In this document: positions 42,816 through 55,345 of the stretch, in pieces
Layout of the letters: every line of letters starts with the position of its first letter
Numbering within the stretch: position 1 is the stretch's first letter
Assembly (NCBI GenBank): GCA_026686845.1
Contig: JAIVEN010000018.1
Coordinates: 13,983,001-14,047,000, forward strand
From: Adenanthera pavonina
Taxonomy: Eukaryota > Streptophyta > Magnoliopsida > Fabales > Fabaceae
Reading direction: 5' to 3'
DNA: 64,000 nt
Position numbers and translations under genes: made by a program
Notes under the pieces: model-generated
Seen by the model: only the letters and a program-made list of their open reading frames with translations
The model's database searches: none
What the model was told of the DNA's origin: nothing

Positions 42816-45800
42816 GGAGAGAAAGGAGAGAGACAGAGGCATAGAGATTTACAATTTTATTATTATTTTGCAGAATGAGAGAGAGAAGAGGCGGAGGGAT
42901 TGCCTATGAGTTCCTAACACGTAATGGGATTGGGATTACATTAAACATGATTTCCTTGCTTTTAGCTTTTTTTTTTTTTTTCTGGCCATATATATCACCA
43001 AAATATTTGGAGCCATTCGTAATCTACATTCACTACACCACTAATTTTATTGGAGGGTAAAACTACGATCTCAAACTGTTTCAAATTCTTGTATAAAATA
43101 ATATTTATAAATTAACAATATTTATTTTATATTTTTATTAAAATCATATAAATTTTTTTATTATTAATATTATGTTTTAAATTTCATTCAATTTTTAATA
43201 AAATATTTTCCATTAATTTAGATATATATATACACATATCTATATTATTTCTAATATATTCTAAATATATCTATAAAATAAGATTTTAATTCTTTTTTGC
43301 TAAAAAGGAGTAAGAGTTCTGGAATCTTACATATATTAAGACCATGTTTCGCGCATTTACATATAAAACTCAAAATAAGTTGCATAAGTTGTATTGTTCA
43401 TAATAGTCAATTATAATAATTAAACAAATCTATAGGAAGCTATATGACATTAATTACAATTTTTTATTTCTTTTTCAATTGCTTTCTCTTCCAATTTTTT
43501 CAATTTTTTAATAAATCAGTTACATTTAGTTTACTTTAATTTAATTCAATTTTTAGTTATAAGAAATATAAAATTAAATAATAGTAATAACAATAATGAT
43601 ACAAAACAATAATATTTAAGTAAAAAAATATAATAAAAAACACTGCTTTTGAAAGTAAGAAAATATAATAAAATATATATAATATTATAACAAAAGATAT
43701 ATATTAAGTTAAATACTGAGATTTTCATGTAATTAAAAGTAAGTTAGTAAAAAAAAGATGTTCATGTAATTATAATAGAATGCAATAATAAGTTAGTAAG
43801 TAATATAATATTCATATATTATAAATACTGAGATAATTCATCAAATAAAAGCTCCAGCTTTGAAAAGTTTAAAATCCTTAATCCTTATTGTTCAACGGTC
43901 AAAAAACTCCTTTTTGAATTGTCCTCCATTGCATAACTAAATAATTTTAAAAAAATGTAATTATTTGGCGTTGGGATTAATACGGTGCATTTAACTGATT
44001 TTTTACCTATTTAAAAACACGACGACCTGAAATATTCCCACTTTCACTAATCGCTATATAGACATTGTTAAATTCTGTAGCTTTTTTCCTTTGCCAATTA
44101 GAAATTTTACATCTGGTTCATACTGTTTTCCTTTGCATTTTAGGCATACCTTCAATAATATCAAACTGTATATAATGTAGGTCAGTTTATTGTCATGTTA
44201 AAAATTGATAACATAGTCAGATTAACTTCTGAGTACAAGACAACTATGATTTTTTAATAAAACTTTTATTAAGTGCAGTTTGGTATAAATTTATTAATTA
44301 ATAATAATATTAATCTTGATATTAAAACTTTTATCATTATCATCACCTGAAAAGGTTTTTAAATTTGGATTAAGTCTTGTCATAAATGGAAACTAAATCA
44401 ATGTATATATTGAACAATGCATTCATTTTTTTCAATGGCATACAAGAACACTGAAAAGAACTCCCTCCCATATTGTAATTAATTAATGTTGTTGAGACCA
44501 AACTAGACCAGAGTCACCAGATGGTCATGGGTGGACAGAGGGGTTAAACCTTGGGGACCCAAATCCTATATAGGGAGTAATACATGTAATGGGAGCCAGC
44601 ATCAAAACTGATGCGACCAAAGTTGATAAAAATTAGTTTATATATATTGTCAATGTAATTTTTTAAATATTTATCATAATTAATTTTAAAAAATAGTTTT
44701 ATTATTAAAAAAACCATTAGATAATGAATAATGTATAATTTCATAACATTTCAAAAAAATAAAAATATGCAAAGTTAAACTATATATCTAAAATATTAAT
44801 TTTAAGTAAAAATTATACATTTACATGTGTCATTGTATATTGATGATTGGAGTAAAAAAAAATTAGGATGGTAGCCAAAAACAAAAGGACATATCATCAA
44901 ATTTTATAAGAATAAATCAATATAGATACTTTAAAAATTATATGTTTGATATACTTAAATTACTCTTAATTAATATTGTATGAAAAATTAAAAACAAAAA
45001 ATAAATTAATATTTATGCAAATGCTCAATTTTTATGAGAACTACAAATCCCAAACAATCGAATTGAAAAATAAATTGACATGCATAATTTAAATATTAAG
45101 TATCATTCGTTTTTCTGTCAATGAAAATTTAACATTAATGAATAATAAAAAATGATTTAATAAACTAATAATAATAATACATTTTATTTCTATTTAAATA
45201 TATCAATAAAAGATATATATATATATATATATATACATATGCATATACATTTATCTATAGTGTATTGTATGGAACGGGGTATGGCTTTTCTTTGGTTAGT
45301 TTAAACTATGGTTGGAGAGGGAGAGGGGAGGCTAAAACCCGAGTGTGTATATTAATCATATTGGAGTGGGGTTATATGGGAAAATTACATTTTAAAATTA
45401 AAGTAATAAATTTATTATAAAATAATATTAATTAATATTCGTTTTCACAATTTTAATATTCATTATTTTAGATTTTTAACAATTTTTATTAGATAAAGTC
45501 TTTCTTTATAATTAATTTACTCTACCAATCCCTAACTATAATTTCCCCTTACATATACTACAAGGAAACTATATTATATTTTTTCTTTTACTACTTAATC
45601 CAACCGCTATCGGTATATATATTTTTCTTATACATATATTATTATATATAATATTTTTTTTAATTTTTAATATAAAACCCTTTAAATCGAATTACATGGA
45701 TTAAAGAATGAAAGTTAGAGTTACTCAACTTCCTTAATTTTTAAGAAAATTAAGATATTTTTCCAAAACCACTCTTATTTAATTTTTTTTATTGGAATAA

Positions 45801-47624
45801 ATTAAATAAAGATTTTTTTAAAGATTTTTTTCAAAATGTGTAATAAATATTGTATTATATTTTAAAAATGCTCTTATATTTATTATTAAGATAAAATATC
45901 TTATATTTAGAATGAAAAAAATATTATATTTTATTTAATTATTACATTAGTAGGACCTCTAATAAGTTGAATTATGAAAGGTGTAACCCGATGACAATTT
46001 TAGTACACACCCAATCCAACTTTTAAAACATTTATTGTAATTATAATTCCTATAATGTGACATTGGTTATTTATTTATTTGATTGAAGCTTCTTTTAATT
46101 TTTCAAGTCTCTCGCTTCAATAAATATAGTGTAACCTCTATTCTATTTGCATTATAAAATATTTTATATTAATTATATGTATATTAAAAAATTTATTTTT
46201 TTACTAAAATTAAAATCAAAAGTACCCATATTTTCTTTTTTACTTTTATTAAATATCTTATCTATTATCATTATATGGTTATAAATGAGAAAAGAGAAAG
46301 TATTAAATATATGATTAAAATAGGATGAAAAAATATAATACTTTATATTTTAGATAAAAATTTGTTATATAAAATATTTTATAATGTAAGTTGGAAGTAG
46401 TAGCTATGAAAACTGTGTTTTTTTATTACGAAAAATGTTATTAATATTAAAATTTTTCACATTAAAGTAATTATTTTAATTTTAAATAAAAATATTTCAT
46501 CATGCAAAAAGAAAAATGCTTGCACTTCCAGGGGAATACGTGCCCATCTGTATAGAGTAGGTACCTATGAAAACAATTAGGAGATGAGGGAGGGAAGGGC
46601 TTGGGGATGATGGATGAGATTGAGGAAAATCAGGGCCTTGTCTCACTCCTACTCTTCGGTTTGTAGGGGTGTGATCCCATCATTACCATCTCCTCTCTTC
46701 CCTTTTCTTTCTCCAACGTCACTACTCAATTCCAACGTTTTATTTCCTCACAAAAGGACTCCGGCTGGCAGAATGAAAGTCGGTGTAATTGGTAAAAATG
46801 TGCTTCCTTGGGATCTTAATATAAAACTTTTTTGGCTGCATTATGTAAATCAAAGTGGGAAATTAAAACTGGGTAACAATTTTATTAAGAGAATCATAGT
46901 ATCTTTTCAAATTTACCATTATCATAATAATGGGTCGTAAAAGAGTGGATGAGCTATATTTGCTGAAGTATATTAAAATAAAGTAAATATAAATATTTTT
47001 TTTAATATATAATAAATACTACATTATATTCTAAAGAGATTTTATATCTGAGATCAAATAAAAAGATCATATATTTAGAATTAAATGGAGTAATTCATAT
47101 CCTTGATAACTATATTGTGTATGAGGTCAACTCACTTAGATTTTTATTAAAAAAAAAAGATCGTAGCTCTACTCCAGTTTATGCTAGAGGTTTCTTTTTT
47201 AATTAAAACACGTAATTCTTTTTTATTAATTTGCATATCTAACCATTTTTATTGATATTGTGTAATTTTTATGGCCAACAATAATATTTGTTGTTTAATC
47301 TATCCATCATGTAGACTTACATAGGATATTGAGTCATATCCTGCCAACACATAACATAAAAAATAATTAGATATTAATATTAAGAAATAAGTCATACTTC
47401 TTATGATTTATAAATAGTTAGATTGAATATACATTTTATACTGATATTAATATTAAGAGAATAATGGCAAAATTAATTGTTTTGAACAAAAAGTCTAGAA
47501 AATATCAACTCGTTTTAGTCACATTCTGACTTTATTTCCCCTGAATAGCATGACATCGATATTCCTACCCAGCACTGACTCTCGAATTGATATATACACA
47601 GACACATAATGTACACCATCAAAC
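42816..47624. other. Gene-poor AT-rich intergenic region
   Basis: No reading frame with protein-like composition on either strand. Poly-A/T runs and an (AT)n run at 45212-45234 are present. A 108-codon frame at 46614-46940 has no family features and is not called. Confidence 0.6.
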
Positions 47625-47836
47625 ATAATCCCTCTTATCTTATTTATGGGAAAAAAATTTTACTTTTGATAGTCCTATTTATAAGAAAAAAAAATTAATG
47701 TTACATTAATTTATTTTTATCAAAATTATCCTCCTTTATTAATACTATTGAGAGTCACGATATGTACCTTTGGAATGAATTGAAAGATAGAAATTAATTA
47801 AGTAGGAGTAATTTTAGAAAAAATTAAAAATGTTAG

Positions 47837-48858
47837 TGTCACACCCGAAAAATATGACGTGGATGATGCGAAAACAAAGAAAAGAAAGAGAAAAAAATCG
47901 CTTTACACGACGAAAATCGATTTAGAAGGAATTACTACCAAAATTTTAAGGAAATTTTTGGAAAACCAATAAAAAAAAGGAAAAGGATGGTTTACAAAAT
48001 AGAGTTGAGTTTGGAAATTAATTATGTGTGAAGAAGGTGTTAGCCACTCCATAACACCCGTTTTTAAGAGCAGTTACATTAAATTGATTGCGCAAATTAA
48101 TGTGACTTTAAAATATTTTTGTTATCCTTAAATCATTCACATGCAAAACACAAATATAAAAATGAAAGAAATTAAGAAAATGAAATAAGAAAAATATTAT
48201 TTATTTGTAATGGACACTTAACATAAGATAAGAACCTAGGACCTACCTACCATTTAATAGGGATCAAAGTTCCATATTGGATGGGAAAAAAGTTTTTTAA
48301 ATGTATACAAGAGAAGGAAGATAAAACATACTAAAATAATTTTAGAGGATAAGGTTAAGTGGAACTTAAATATTAATTATTTTAATATTTAAAGCACTTA
48401 GTACTTAACTCCTTGGCATGTCGCGACCATTGGATTAATCTAATGGTAGAGATTTGGTCTAGTTTAAACTTTGAAATAAAAGTTTTCAATTTTGATTTCA
48501 TATTAATTTTGAAACGTTCAAAAACGGATTTTTAATTGCAAATTAATTTCCAATGTTCAGAAATTGATCATTAACAATATTTAATAGGTTTAATTTCATT
48601 TTGAAACTCTTCACAATTTAAATAAGGATCAGACTAAAGTTCAGAGACACAACTCTCTCAACTCCTCTTTGACTACTATTCTCTCTATTTCGTTCTGTGT
48701 TGTGAAATATTTGAAGTTGTTGTCAGATGTCTCTAGTGGTATTTGGGATAATTCTTAGGAGTAATTTGCGAGGTCCCTACAGCAATCTTAGTGGGGGCGA
48801 ATAACACCTTAAGAAAAATGTGTTATCATATATTTTTGAGTATCAGTTGATTATTTTA
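47837..48858 (+). mobile_element. Possible LTR-like fragment starting TGTCACACCC
   Basis: Starts abruptly with TGTCACACCCGAAAAATATG, a common start of plant LTRs, interrupting an AT-rich MITE-like tract (47625-47836). It runs without ORFs to about TTTCTAACA (48862-48870). No target duplication could be confirmed, so both the right end and the nature are tentative. Confidence 0.3.
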
Positions 48859-49036
48859 TATTGTTTCTAACACTTGGTTTCTTGTGTTGTCACCAAGGTT
48901 CATTGATTTCTCTTATGCTCTACTTCTCTCCTTCTATCTCAATCTCTCTCCAAATCTTGCTCTCTTCATGCTGCTCCTTCAGTTTTGGCTTTTTTCAGTG
49001 GCTCTCTTCGTCTCTCCTTTTAGCATCAATTCATCT

Positions 49037-50025
49037 CAGTGGCGGACCAAGAAATTTTAGATCGTGTGGGCAATACATGCATGTGTAAATTTATAGCATT
49101 AAAGCTATAATATAAAAAAGTTATTGCTGAGAAAGATTTAAACCTATATTAATCATAGCTCAATATACCTGTCTAAAAAATTGGTTGATATTAAAAAAAT
49201 ATATATAAATATACATCATAATTATTCTTGTTAACCAATGTTATAAATAAAATTAATACAATTACAATTGATTTCATGTTCATATAATGTCATATTTCTT
49301 CTAAAAAATGAAATTAAATATTAAATGATATTAAAGTAGTATCATTTAGAAGAAAAAGAATTATGACTTTATTATAAATTTCAAATACGTGAAGTTTTAA
49401 AAATTGTGTTATATAAAAATAAGAGTAGAATAACTAAAGAAAAATAAAAGTAAATAGAAGAAAAATATGTTAGTGAAGGAATAAAACTTTGGTTAAAAGA
49501 ATGAAAGAGAGAGATCATGGAATATTAGGACTTGAAGGGGGAAAATAAGTATGAGATGAAAAAGTAATGCAAATAGGATAGTAACAAAATGAACATTTAG
49601 ATAAAATAAAATAAATTAAAGTTAATGTCCAATAAAAAGAAGGCAGGAGGGAATCTTTTGAAGATTGGAAATGAATTTATTTGGTTAGTATAATAGAGTC
49701 ATATATAATTAATTATAAGACCAAAAAAAGATATATGTTATGTATAGTATATATGTACAAATATGAGATTATAAAAAAAATTAAGTTGTATTAGAAGTAA
49801 TGTTAATAAATATTGAGGGCAATTAATATACACACATAATCCTAGGACAACAAACATGGTGATACTAAAAGGTAATATCAAAGAAAATATTGTCAATTAA
49901 TGGGACAATCAATACATATTTATTTATAAAGAGTAACTGATATATTATATAACATACAATAGAGTACTAAAAGGAAAAATTTGTGGGGGCCGCTGCCCCC
50001 ACACTAATATGAATGGGTCCACCTG
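49037..50025. mobile_element. Non-autonomous hAT-like element, 989 bp
   Basis: Ends CAGTGGCGGACC and GGTCCACCTG form short inverted repeats. The 8-bp sequence ATTCATCT flanks both ends (49029-49036 and 50026-50033), the target-duplication length of hAT transposons. The subterminal GTGGGGGCCGCTGCCCCCAC palindrome is typical of this widespread plant repeat. No transposase ORF is present, so it depends on another element. Confidence 0.85.
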
Positions 50026-50033
50026 ATTCATCT

Positions 50034-51884
50034 ACTTTTTAAGGTTGCTTCCTAGCTCTCTCTTTTTTTTATTAGGGTTTCTTCTATTGTTATTCATCTT
50101 GGCTTTTCTCCTTTTCTTCTTTCAGCGTTTCATCCCTAATTTTTTGTTTTATTTATTTCATTTTGTTGTTTTTTAATAAGATTTTTTGATAATTATTTGC
50201 TTAATTTGATCAAGAGAAATTCTTATTCATTTTTAAAAGTAATTTGCAAATCTTCTTGAAGATAAGTAATTTGCTTAATTGAAAATTTTGAAGAGAAACT
50301 TTTCTATATTTTTTTCTTTAATTTTCTGTTATATAACTTTAAACATTTTACAAAAAAGAAAATTGACTTATTCAAAGATGGGTTTTATGACTTGGAGAGT
50401 GATTTGGCTTTTGATTTTTTTTAAAGTTTTTTTTATTATTTTCTTTCTCTTTTCTTTTCTTCTTCTTTTCTCTTTTTCTTTTCTTCTTCCTTTTTTCATT
50501 TTTAAAAGCTTGCATTTATTTAGAAAATAGAAATATTTACTAATTCACATAATTAAAAAGAGGCCTTTATTTATTTTATTTTCTATTATTTTTAATTAAT
50601 TATTTTTTTTAAATTTTTTATTTTAAGATTTAATTTATTTAAATTGCCTGGATAAAATATGGTATTTACAATTAGACAAATTAAATATATTTAATTAACT
50701 AATTTTTTTAAACATTAATTAAATTTGGGTATTTTTGAAAACTGCTTTAAATTCTTAACACATCTAATGATTTCAACTACTTCTAATTATATTTCTTAAT
50801 ATGTGTAAATTAATTATTTATTATTTATATTTTAAAACGAGGAAGTGATTAATACCTTTAATCATAGCTGTGAATAAAGAATGAAAGGAAGATATATATT
50901 TGATGTCATTATTGGCAAAAAAAAAAAGTTGATGTCATTAAAATTTCCACAAGAACGTGTTCTAACTGAATATTAATTTTTGGAAAGGAAGTTGTTTATG
51001 GAAATTATTAATGCTTTAAAACTTGTAAGAATTGGCATGGGGACAATCTAGTAATGTACAAGAGTAACAGGTAATTAAGTAGAAATAGAGTGAGAAATTT
51101 AAGTTTTGATAAAAATGTTGAGGAAGGTAGGTAATGCATTATTTTAGGATGGGGGTTAGGTAGCTAAGGAGGCAGGAAATATTCAAGAGTACGGATCTGG
51201 TAATGTACTCTCTATATGGTGATTAATAATTGGGGTTTAGGTGTGTGTGGTGGCATGGCATTGACTAAACTCATGCGTTGGTCGGACCAACGTTAATGAG
51301 GAAAATTGGAAGTTAAATATGGTGAAAGAAAATTAATTCAAAGAACATACTATAACTTGTGAAATTCTTAATAGATATTAAGATATCAAACTGAAACTAA
51401 AATATGTTAAAAAATGTTGATTATATCTCTATATCAAAACTAGAAATAGGTCATGATAAATTGGAAATAGGTGAGATCAGTTAGGAATATGAAAACTAGA
51501 AAAAAATCAGACATTTTCTATCACAAATTAACTCTAATTTAATGCTTTGGAGTCTATTGAAAATTTCACAAATTGTAGGTTTGTCTTTTTTAATTAACTT
51601 CTTCCACAATATTTAATAGTCATTTTCCCAATTAACAAAAAAGATATATATATATATATATATCACTTTACCCTTTTTTTTTGCCATAACATATATCACT
51701 TTACACATTCAAAATGGGCACGGAATGTTCCTCTTATACCCCCACGTGCACCTCTGCTCTACCCACACCCCTATCTTATGTGTACTAGACACCTCGCATT
51801 TTTTTTATTATATTAATAACAAATAATATATATATTTATTCTGTGTTTTAAAAATATTTAAATATAATGATTAGTTAGCACATA
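50034..51884. other. AT-rich intergenic sequence; no gene seen
   Basis: The pyrimidine-rich stretch 50040-50520 gives low-complexity Phe/Leu/Ser frames only. A (TA)n run is at 51644-51663. Confidence 0.55.
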
Positions 51885-52183
51885 CTTTATCCGGTCTCTA
51901 TTATAAGATATTTTTAACTACTACACGTAGATTAAGAAAAGTTGGTTACAGTCTAAAATTGATGAAAAAAAATTATGACATTTCCATTTTACCCTTAAGG
52001 AGAGAATAAAAATACATTAAATTAATAATGATGGTAGGAGGAGAGAGAAGTTAATTGAGACTTGTAATGAAAGTATTCAATAGGGGCAAAATTGAGATAA
52101 AAATTAAATTTATTACTTAACATCTTATATTTTGGATTAGACAAGTTTTCTAAATAACACCTTATAATAGAGACCGGATGGAG
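51885..52183 (+). mobile_element. Stowaway-like MITE copy 1 (299 bp)
   Basis: Ends CTTTATCCGGTCTCTATTAT and ATAATAGAGACCGGATGGAG are near-perfect inverted repeats, flanked by TA (51883-51884, 52184-52185). It is AT-rich without ORF. It is the reverse complement of the copy at 52924-53222, with which it shares AAAAGTTGGTTACA, ACCCTTAAGGAGAG and AGGAGGAGAGAGAAGTTAA. Confidence 0.9.
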
Positions 52184-52189
52184 TATATA

Positions 52190-52460
52190 CTCCATCGGTC
52201 CAAAATTTAAGTTGTTTTTGCAGGTGATGTTTCCATCTAAAATATAAGATTTTTTAGGAATTGTTTAGTATATTAATTAAACTTTTTTATTTATATTCCC
52301 AATATGTAATTAAAAGATAAAAAATAAAAGTTATAAGAAGTATGAGGGATAATATAATTAATAAAAGTTAATAGTGAAAAATATTAATTTTTTTTACAAA
52401 TTTAATGATGTAATTTTTTTGTTAAGATACATAATATAGTTAAAAATATTCTAAGAGGAT
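52190..52460. mobile_element. Truncated Stowaway-like MITE next to copy 1
   Basis: Starts CTCCATCGGTCCAAAA directly after TA (52188-52189). Its body is similar to 53390-53470 and 53745-53870 (AAGTATGAGGGATAATATAA, GTTAATAGTGAAAAATATTA). No clean right terminus. Confidence 0.5.
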
Positions 52461-52923
52461 ATTAATTATATATGAATTATATGTATGCTTTTAAATTGTT
52501 ATTTTCTATTGCTATGTGGTTCAGTTAATTTATTGTTCACATTACAATTGGATTACATGGCTGTACTTGATGGATATCAAATCATCGTACAATAAAATCT
52601 GGATTTAAGTTTATTGGTTGGACAGGTGAATAATGTGCAGGTGTAACGCGGGTGATCTATCATATTTATAGTATGCATACATACGACATTTATTTGTTTA
52701 AATTAAATCATGTGACATGATTCAAAATTATTTATTATTCCAATAATAAATTTAATAATTACTTGAAAAAATTCTTCATAACGGCTTCTTGTCGTAGCGT
52801 AGGAACAAGAATATTCCCATTTGTTTGTTATTATATATGCTTGATGTTATTTGGCAGGCCTCCGATCGTTCGAGTAGGAAAATATATTTCCGAATTAATC
52901 CTGATTAAGGGCATACGTACATA

Positions 52924-53222
52924 CTTCCTCCGGTCCCTATTATAGGGTGTTATTTAAAAAATTTATTTGGTCCAAAATATAAGATGTTAAGTAATAAATT
53001 TAATTTTAGTATCAATTTTGCCCCTATTGAATGCTTTTATTAGAATGCTCAATTAACTTCTCTCTCCTCCTACCATCATTATTAATTTAATGTACTTTTA
53101 TTCTCCCCTTAAGGATAAAATGGGAATATCAGAATTTTTTTTCATTAATTTTAGATTGTAACCAACTTTTCTTAATCCATATGCGATAGTTAAAAATATC
53201 TTATAATAGGGACTGGAGGGAG
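52924..53222 (-). mobile_element. Stowaway-like MITE copy 2 (299 bp), inverted relative to copy 1
   Basis: Ends CTTCCTCCGGTCCCTATTAT and ATAATAGGGACTGGAGGGAG, flanked by TA (52922-52923, 53223-53224). Same length as copy 1 and opposite orientation, with about 740 bp between them. No ORF. Confidence 0.92.
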
Positions 53223-53225
53223 TAC

Positions 53226-53230
<5 letters not shown>

Positions 53231-53258
<28 letters not shown>
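53231..53258. repeat. (TG)14 microsatellite
   Basis: Uninterrupted TG run directly beside the right end of MITE copy 2. Confidence 0.95.
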
Positions 53259-53261
<3 letters not shown>

Positions 53262-53349
53262 ATGCAATTCTATTAATACGTCAGCTAAGAGTCATCAACA
53301 ATATTACTATATTATATGAAATGACTGTTGTTGACCAAAATATATATTA

Positions 53350-53887
53350 CTCTTTTAGAATATTTTTTAAAAGAAATTTTTTTATCTAAAATGTAGGACA
53401 TTTTAATGGATTATTTAGTATATTAATATTTTTTTATTTATGCCTATGATTTATAATTAATAGGTGAAAGATACTCTTTTTAATTCATAAAAGTTGTCAT
53501 TTTAGATGTTTTGAAAATTTTCACAATATTTATCAGTTTCGAATTTCAATGAAACATTAATTATTTATTTTATTGTTTTACACTTTATTTAATATCAAAC
53601 AGGTCATTTAATAAGCCATTTAAATTAAGATATTTTGATAAAATATTATTAAATTTTATAATATTTTAAATCATTTAATGATTTCATTGATTTTTGTGAA
53701 AAACCCTATAAAAACAATTTTTATGAACTGAAAGAAATAAATGTTATAAAAAGTATAAGAGATAATATAATAAATAAGAGTAAATGGTGAAAAATATTAA
53801 AATTTTTTAACAAATTTAATGATCAAACTTATTTTTCTTAATATATGTAAAGTAGTTAAAAATATCTATATTAATGACTGGATGGAG
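53350..53887. mobile_element. Stowaway-like MITE with a second MITE nested in it
   Basis: Outer copy: starts CTCTTTTAGAATATTT after TA (53348-53349) and ends GACTGGATGGAG before TA (53888-53889). Its halves (53350-53471 and 53740-53887) resemble the truncated MITE at 52190-52460. The inner 264 bp (53474-53737), with ends CTCTTTTTAATTCATAAAAG and TTTTTATGAACTGAAAGAAA, is a separate element between TA dinucleotides. Neither has an ORF. Confidence 0.6.
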
Positions 53888-54100
53888 TATATATATATAT
53901 ATATATATATGGAATGACTATTGTCTTAGTTCGCCAGTGACATGTTAACCTTTATTTATTTAATTTGTCAAAGCGAATATTCGTCAAATTAAATATTGAA
54001 TTTGTTAATTATTTTTTAATTTAGTCGACACTCCATCGTCAGAAAATAGATATTAACACACACACACACACATATATGTATATATATATATATATATATG
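53888..54100. repeat. Clustered (TA)n and (AC)n microsatellites
   Basis: (TA)n at 53888-53910, (AC)n at 54056-54071 and (TA)n at 54077-54099 around unique AT-rich sequence. Confidence 0.9.
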
Positions 54101-54711
54101 CATAATCAAATCGAAATAAAGTTTACAACTTACAGTACTATTTTTGAGCCCAAGAGTACACGCATGTGATTGTCCCATTAAATAAATTAATTTTATGAAA
54201 TACATATATTTCTCATATCATATTTGGCTCAATTACTTTATTCTCTTTTCTTTTGAGGTATTTCATATGATTTTTCTGATAATAATTTACGTCACATGTC
54301 GTGAATTAAAAATAAAAATAAAAAATGATTTAAAATATGAGATAAACATATATACTTGGTTTTATTAATGAAAGTATATATATATATATTCATCATCTTA
54401 ATTATATATATTTTTGGTCAAAATAACTATGAACGAATTAAAAGGAAATTACCAGGGCAATGACATACAAATGGTGGCGATAGCAAATAGCATCATCATC
54501 ATCATCAATTTAACTTTGAAATGAAGTATACATGATTAAGGAAAAAGTTGGGATACAAGTGAAATCAATTAAGGTCAATGACGAATAAACTTTGCTTGAA
54601 AACGATGGATATGTTAATACAAATATATGAAGCCTCAACCTGTTGAACAACACTACGGATGGAAATTAAAGTAGTCATGTCAATATATATATAGAGAGAG
54701 ATATATAGATT
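54101..54711. other. AT-rich intergenic sequence; no gene seen
   Basis: Short (TA)n runs (for example about 54376-54390) and a (CAT)n run (54490-54508); no coding signal. Confidence 0.55.
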
Positions 54712-55345
54712 CAATGACGGATATACAAGGGGCAAACACCCATGCTACAAATTTTCTTCCAAAATTTGTTTATTTTTATTTGTAAATAACGCTAAAATTG
54801 ATATTAGCCCCTCAACCCCCCCGCGATTTTATGTAGTTTTCATTTTTAGGGCAGTTTGTTTAAGCTTTTTTTTTAAAAAAAGTGATTTTCAGGTTATTTA
54901 AAAAATGATTAATTATTTAGAGATTTTATGAAAAATAAAAATGATTTGTGTTTGGTTAAAATAATTTTTTTAAATTGTTTAGACATTAAAGTGAGTGATA
55001 GAAAATGATATAGAAAGTAGGGATTTATATTATAATATTCCCTGATGACTAAATATTATTGTTTTTGTAATTTATAAAGTTAGTTGGATGTGTCTTTTAT
55101 TTTTTTACAATTTTTTTCCCTCATCTATGACATCTGCTCTTTGTCAAAAACTACATAGAATAGTTTCTCAAAATAAGTAAACAATTATTTTTTTTAAAAT
55201 CTGATTATTTTTAAAAATTTAAACAAATATCATAAAAATATTGTAGAAATATTTTTTTAATATAGAAAAGTGATTTTTTTCGTTAAAAAAAATTGAAACA
55301 AACTGGTTATTAGCCCCCATGTGGTCAGCTCTGGATCCGTCCGTG
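54712..55345. mobile_element. Second non-autonomous hAT-like element, 634 bp
   Basis: Ends CAATGACGGATATACAAGG and GGATCCGTCCGTG are inexact inverted repeats. Flanks TATAGATT (54704-54711) and TGTAGATT (55346-55353) match at 7 of 8 positions, as for an aged hAT duplication. It shares the subterminal GGGGC...GCCCCC style with 49037-50025 but is otherwise diverged. No ORF. Confidence 0.65.

Noticed and set aside
46614..46940. 108-codon open frame on the plus strand
   Set aside because: Isolated, without recognised motifs, splice partners or conserved composition.
50279..50530. 83-codon Phe/Leu-rich frame that could be a membrane protein
   Set aside because: It is a T-rich low-complexity run; hydrophobicity follows from base composition.
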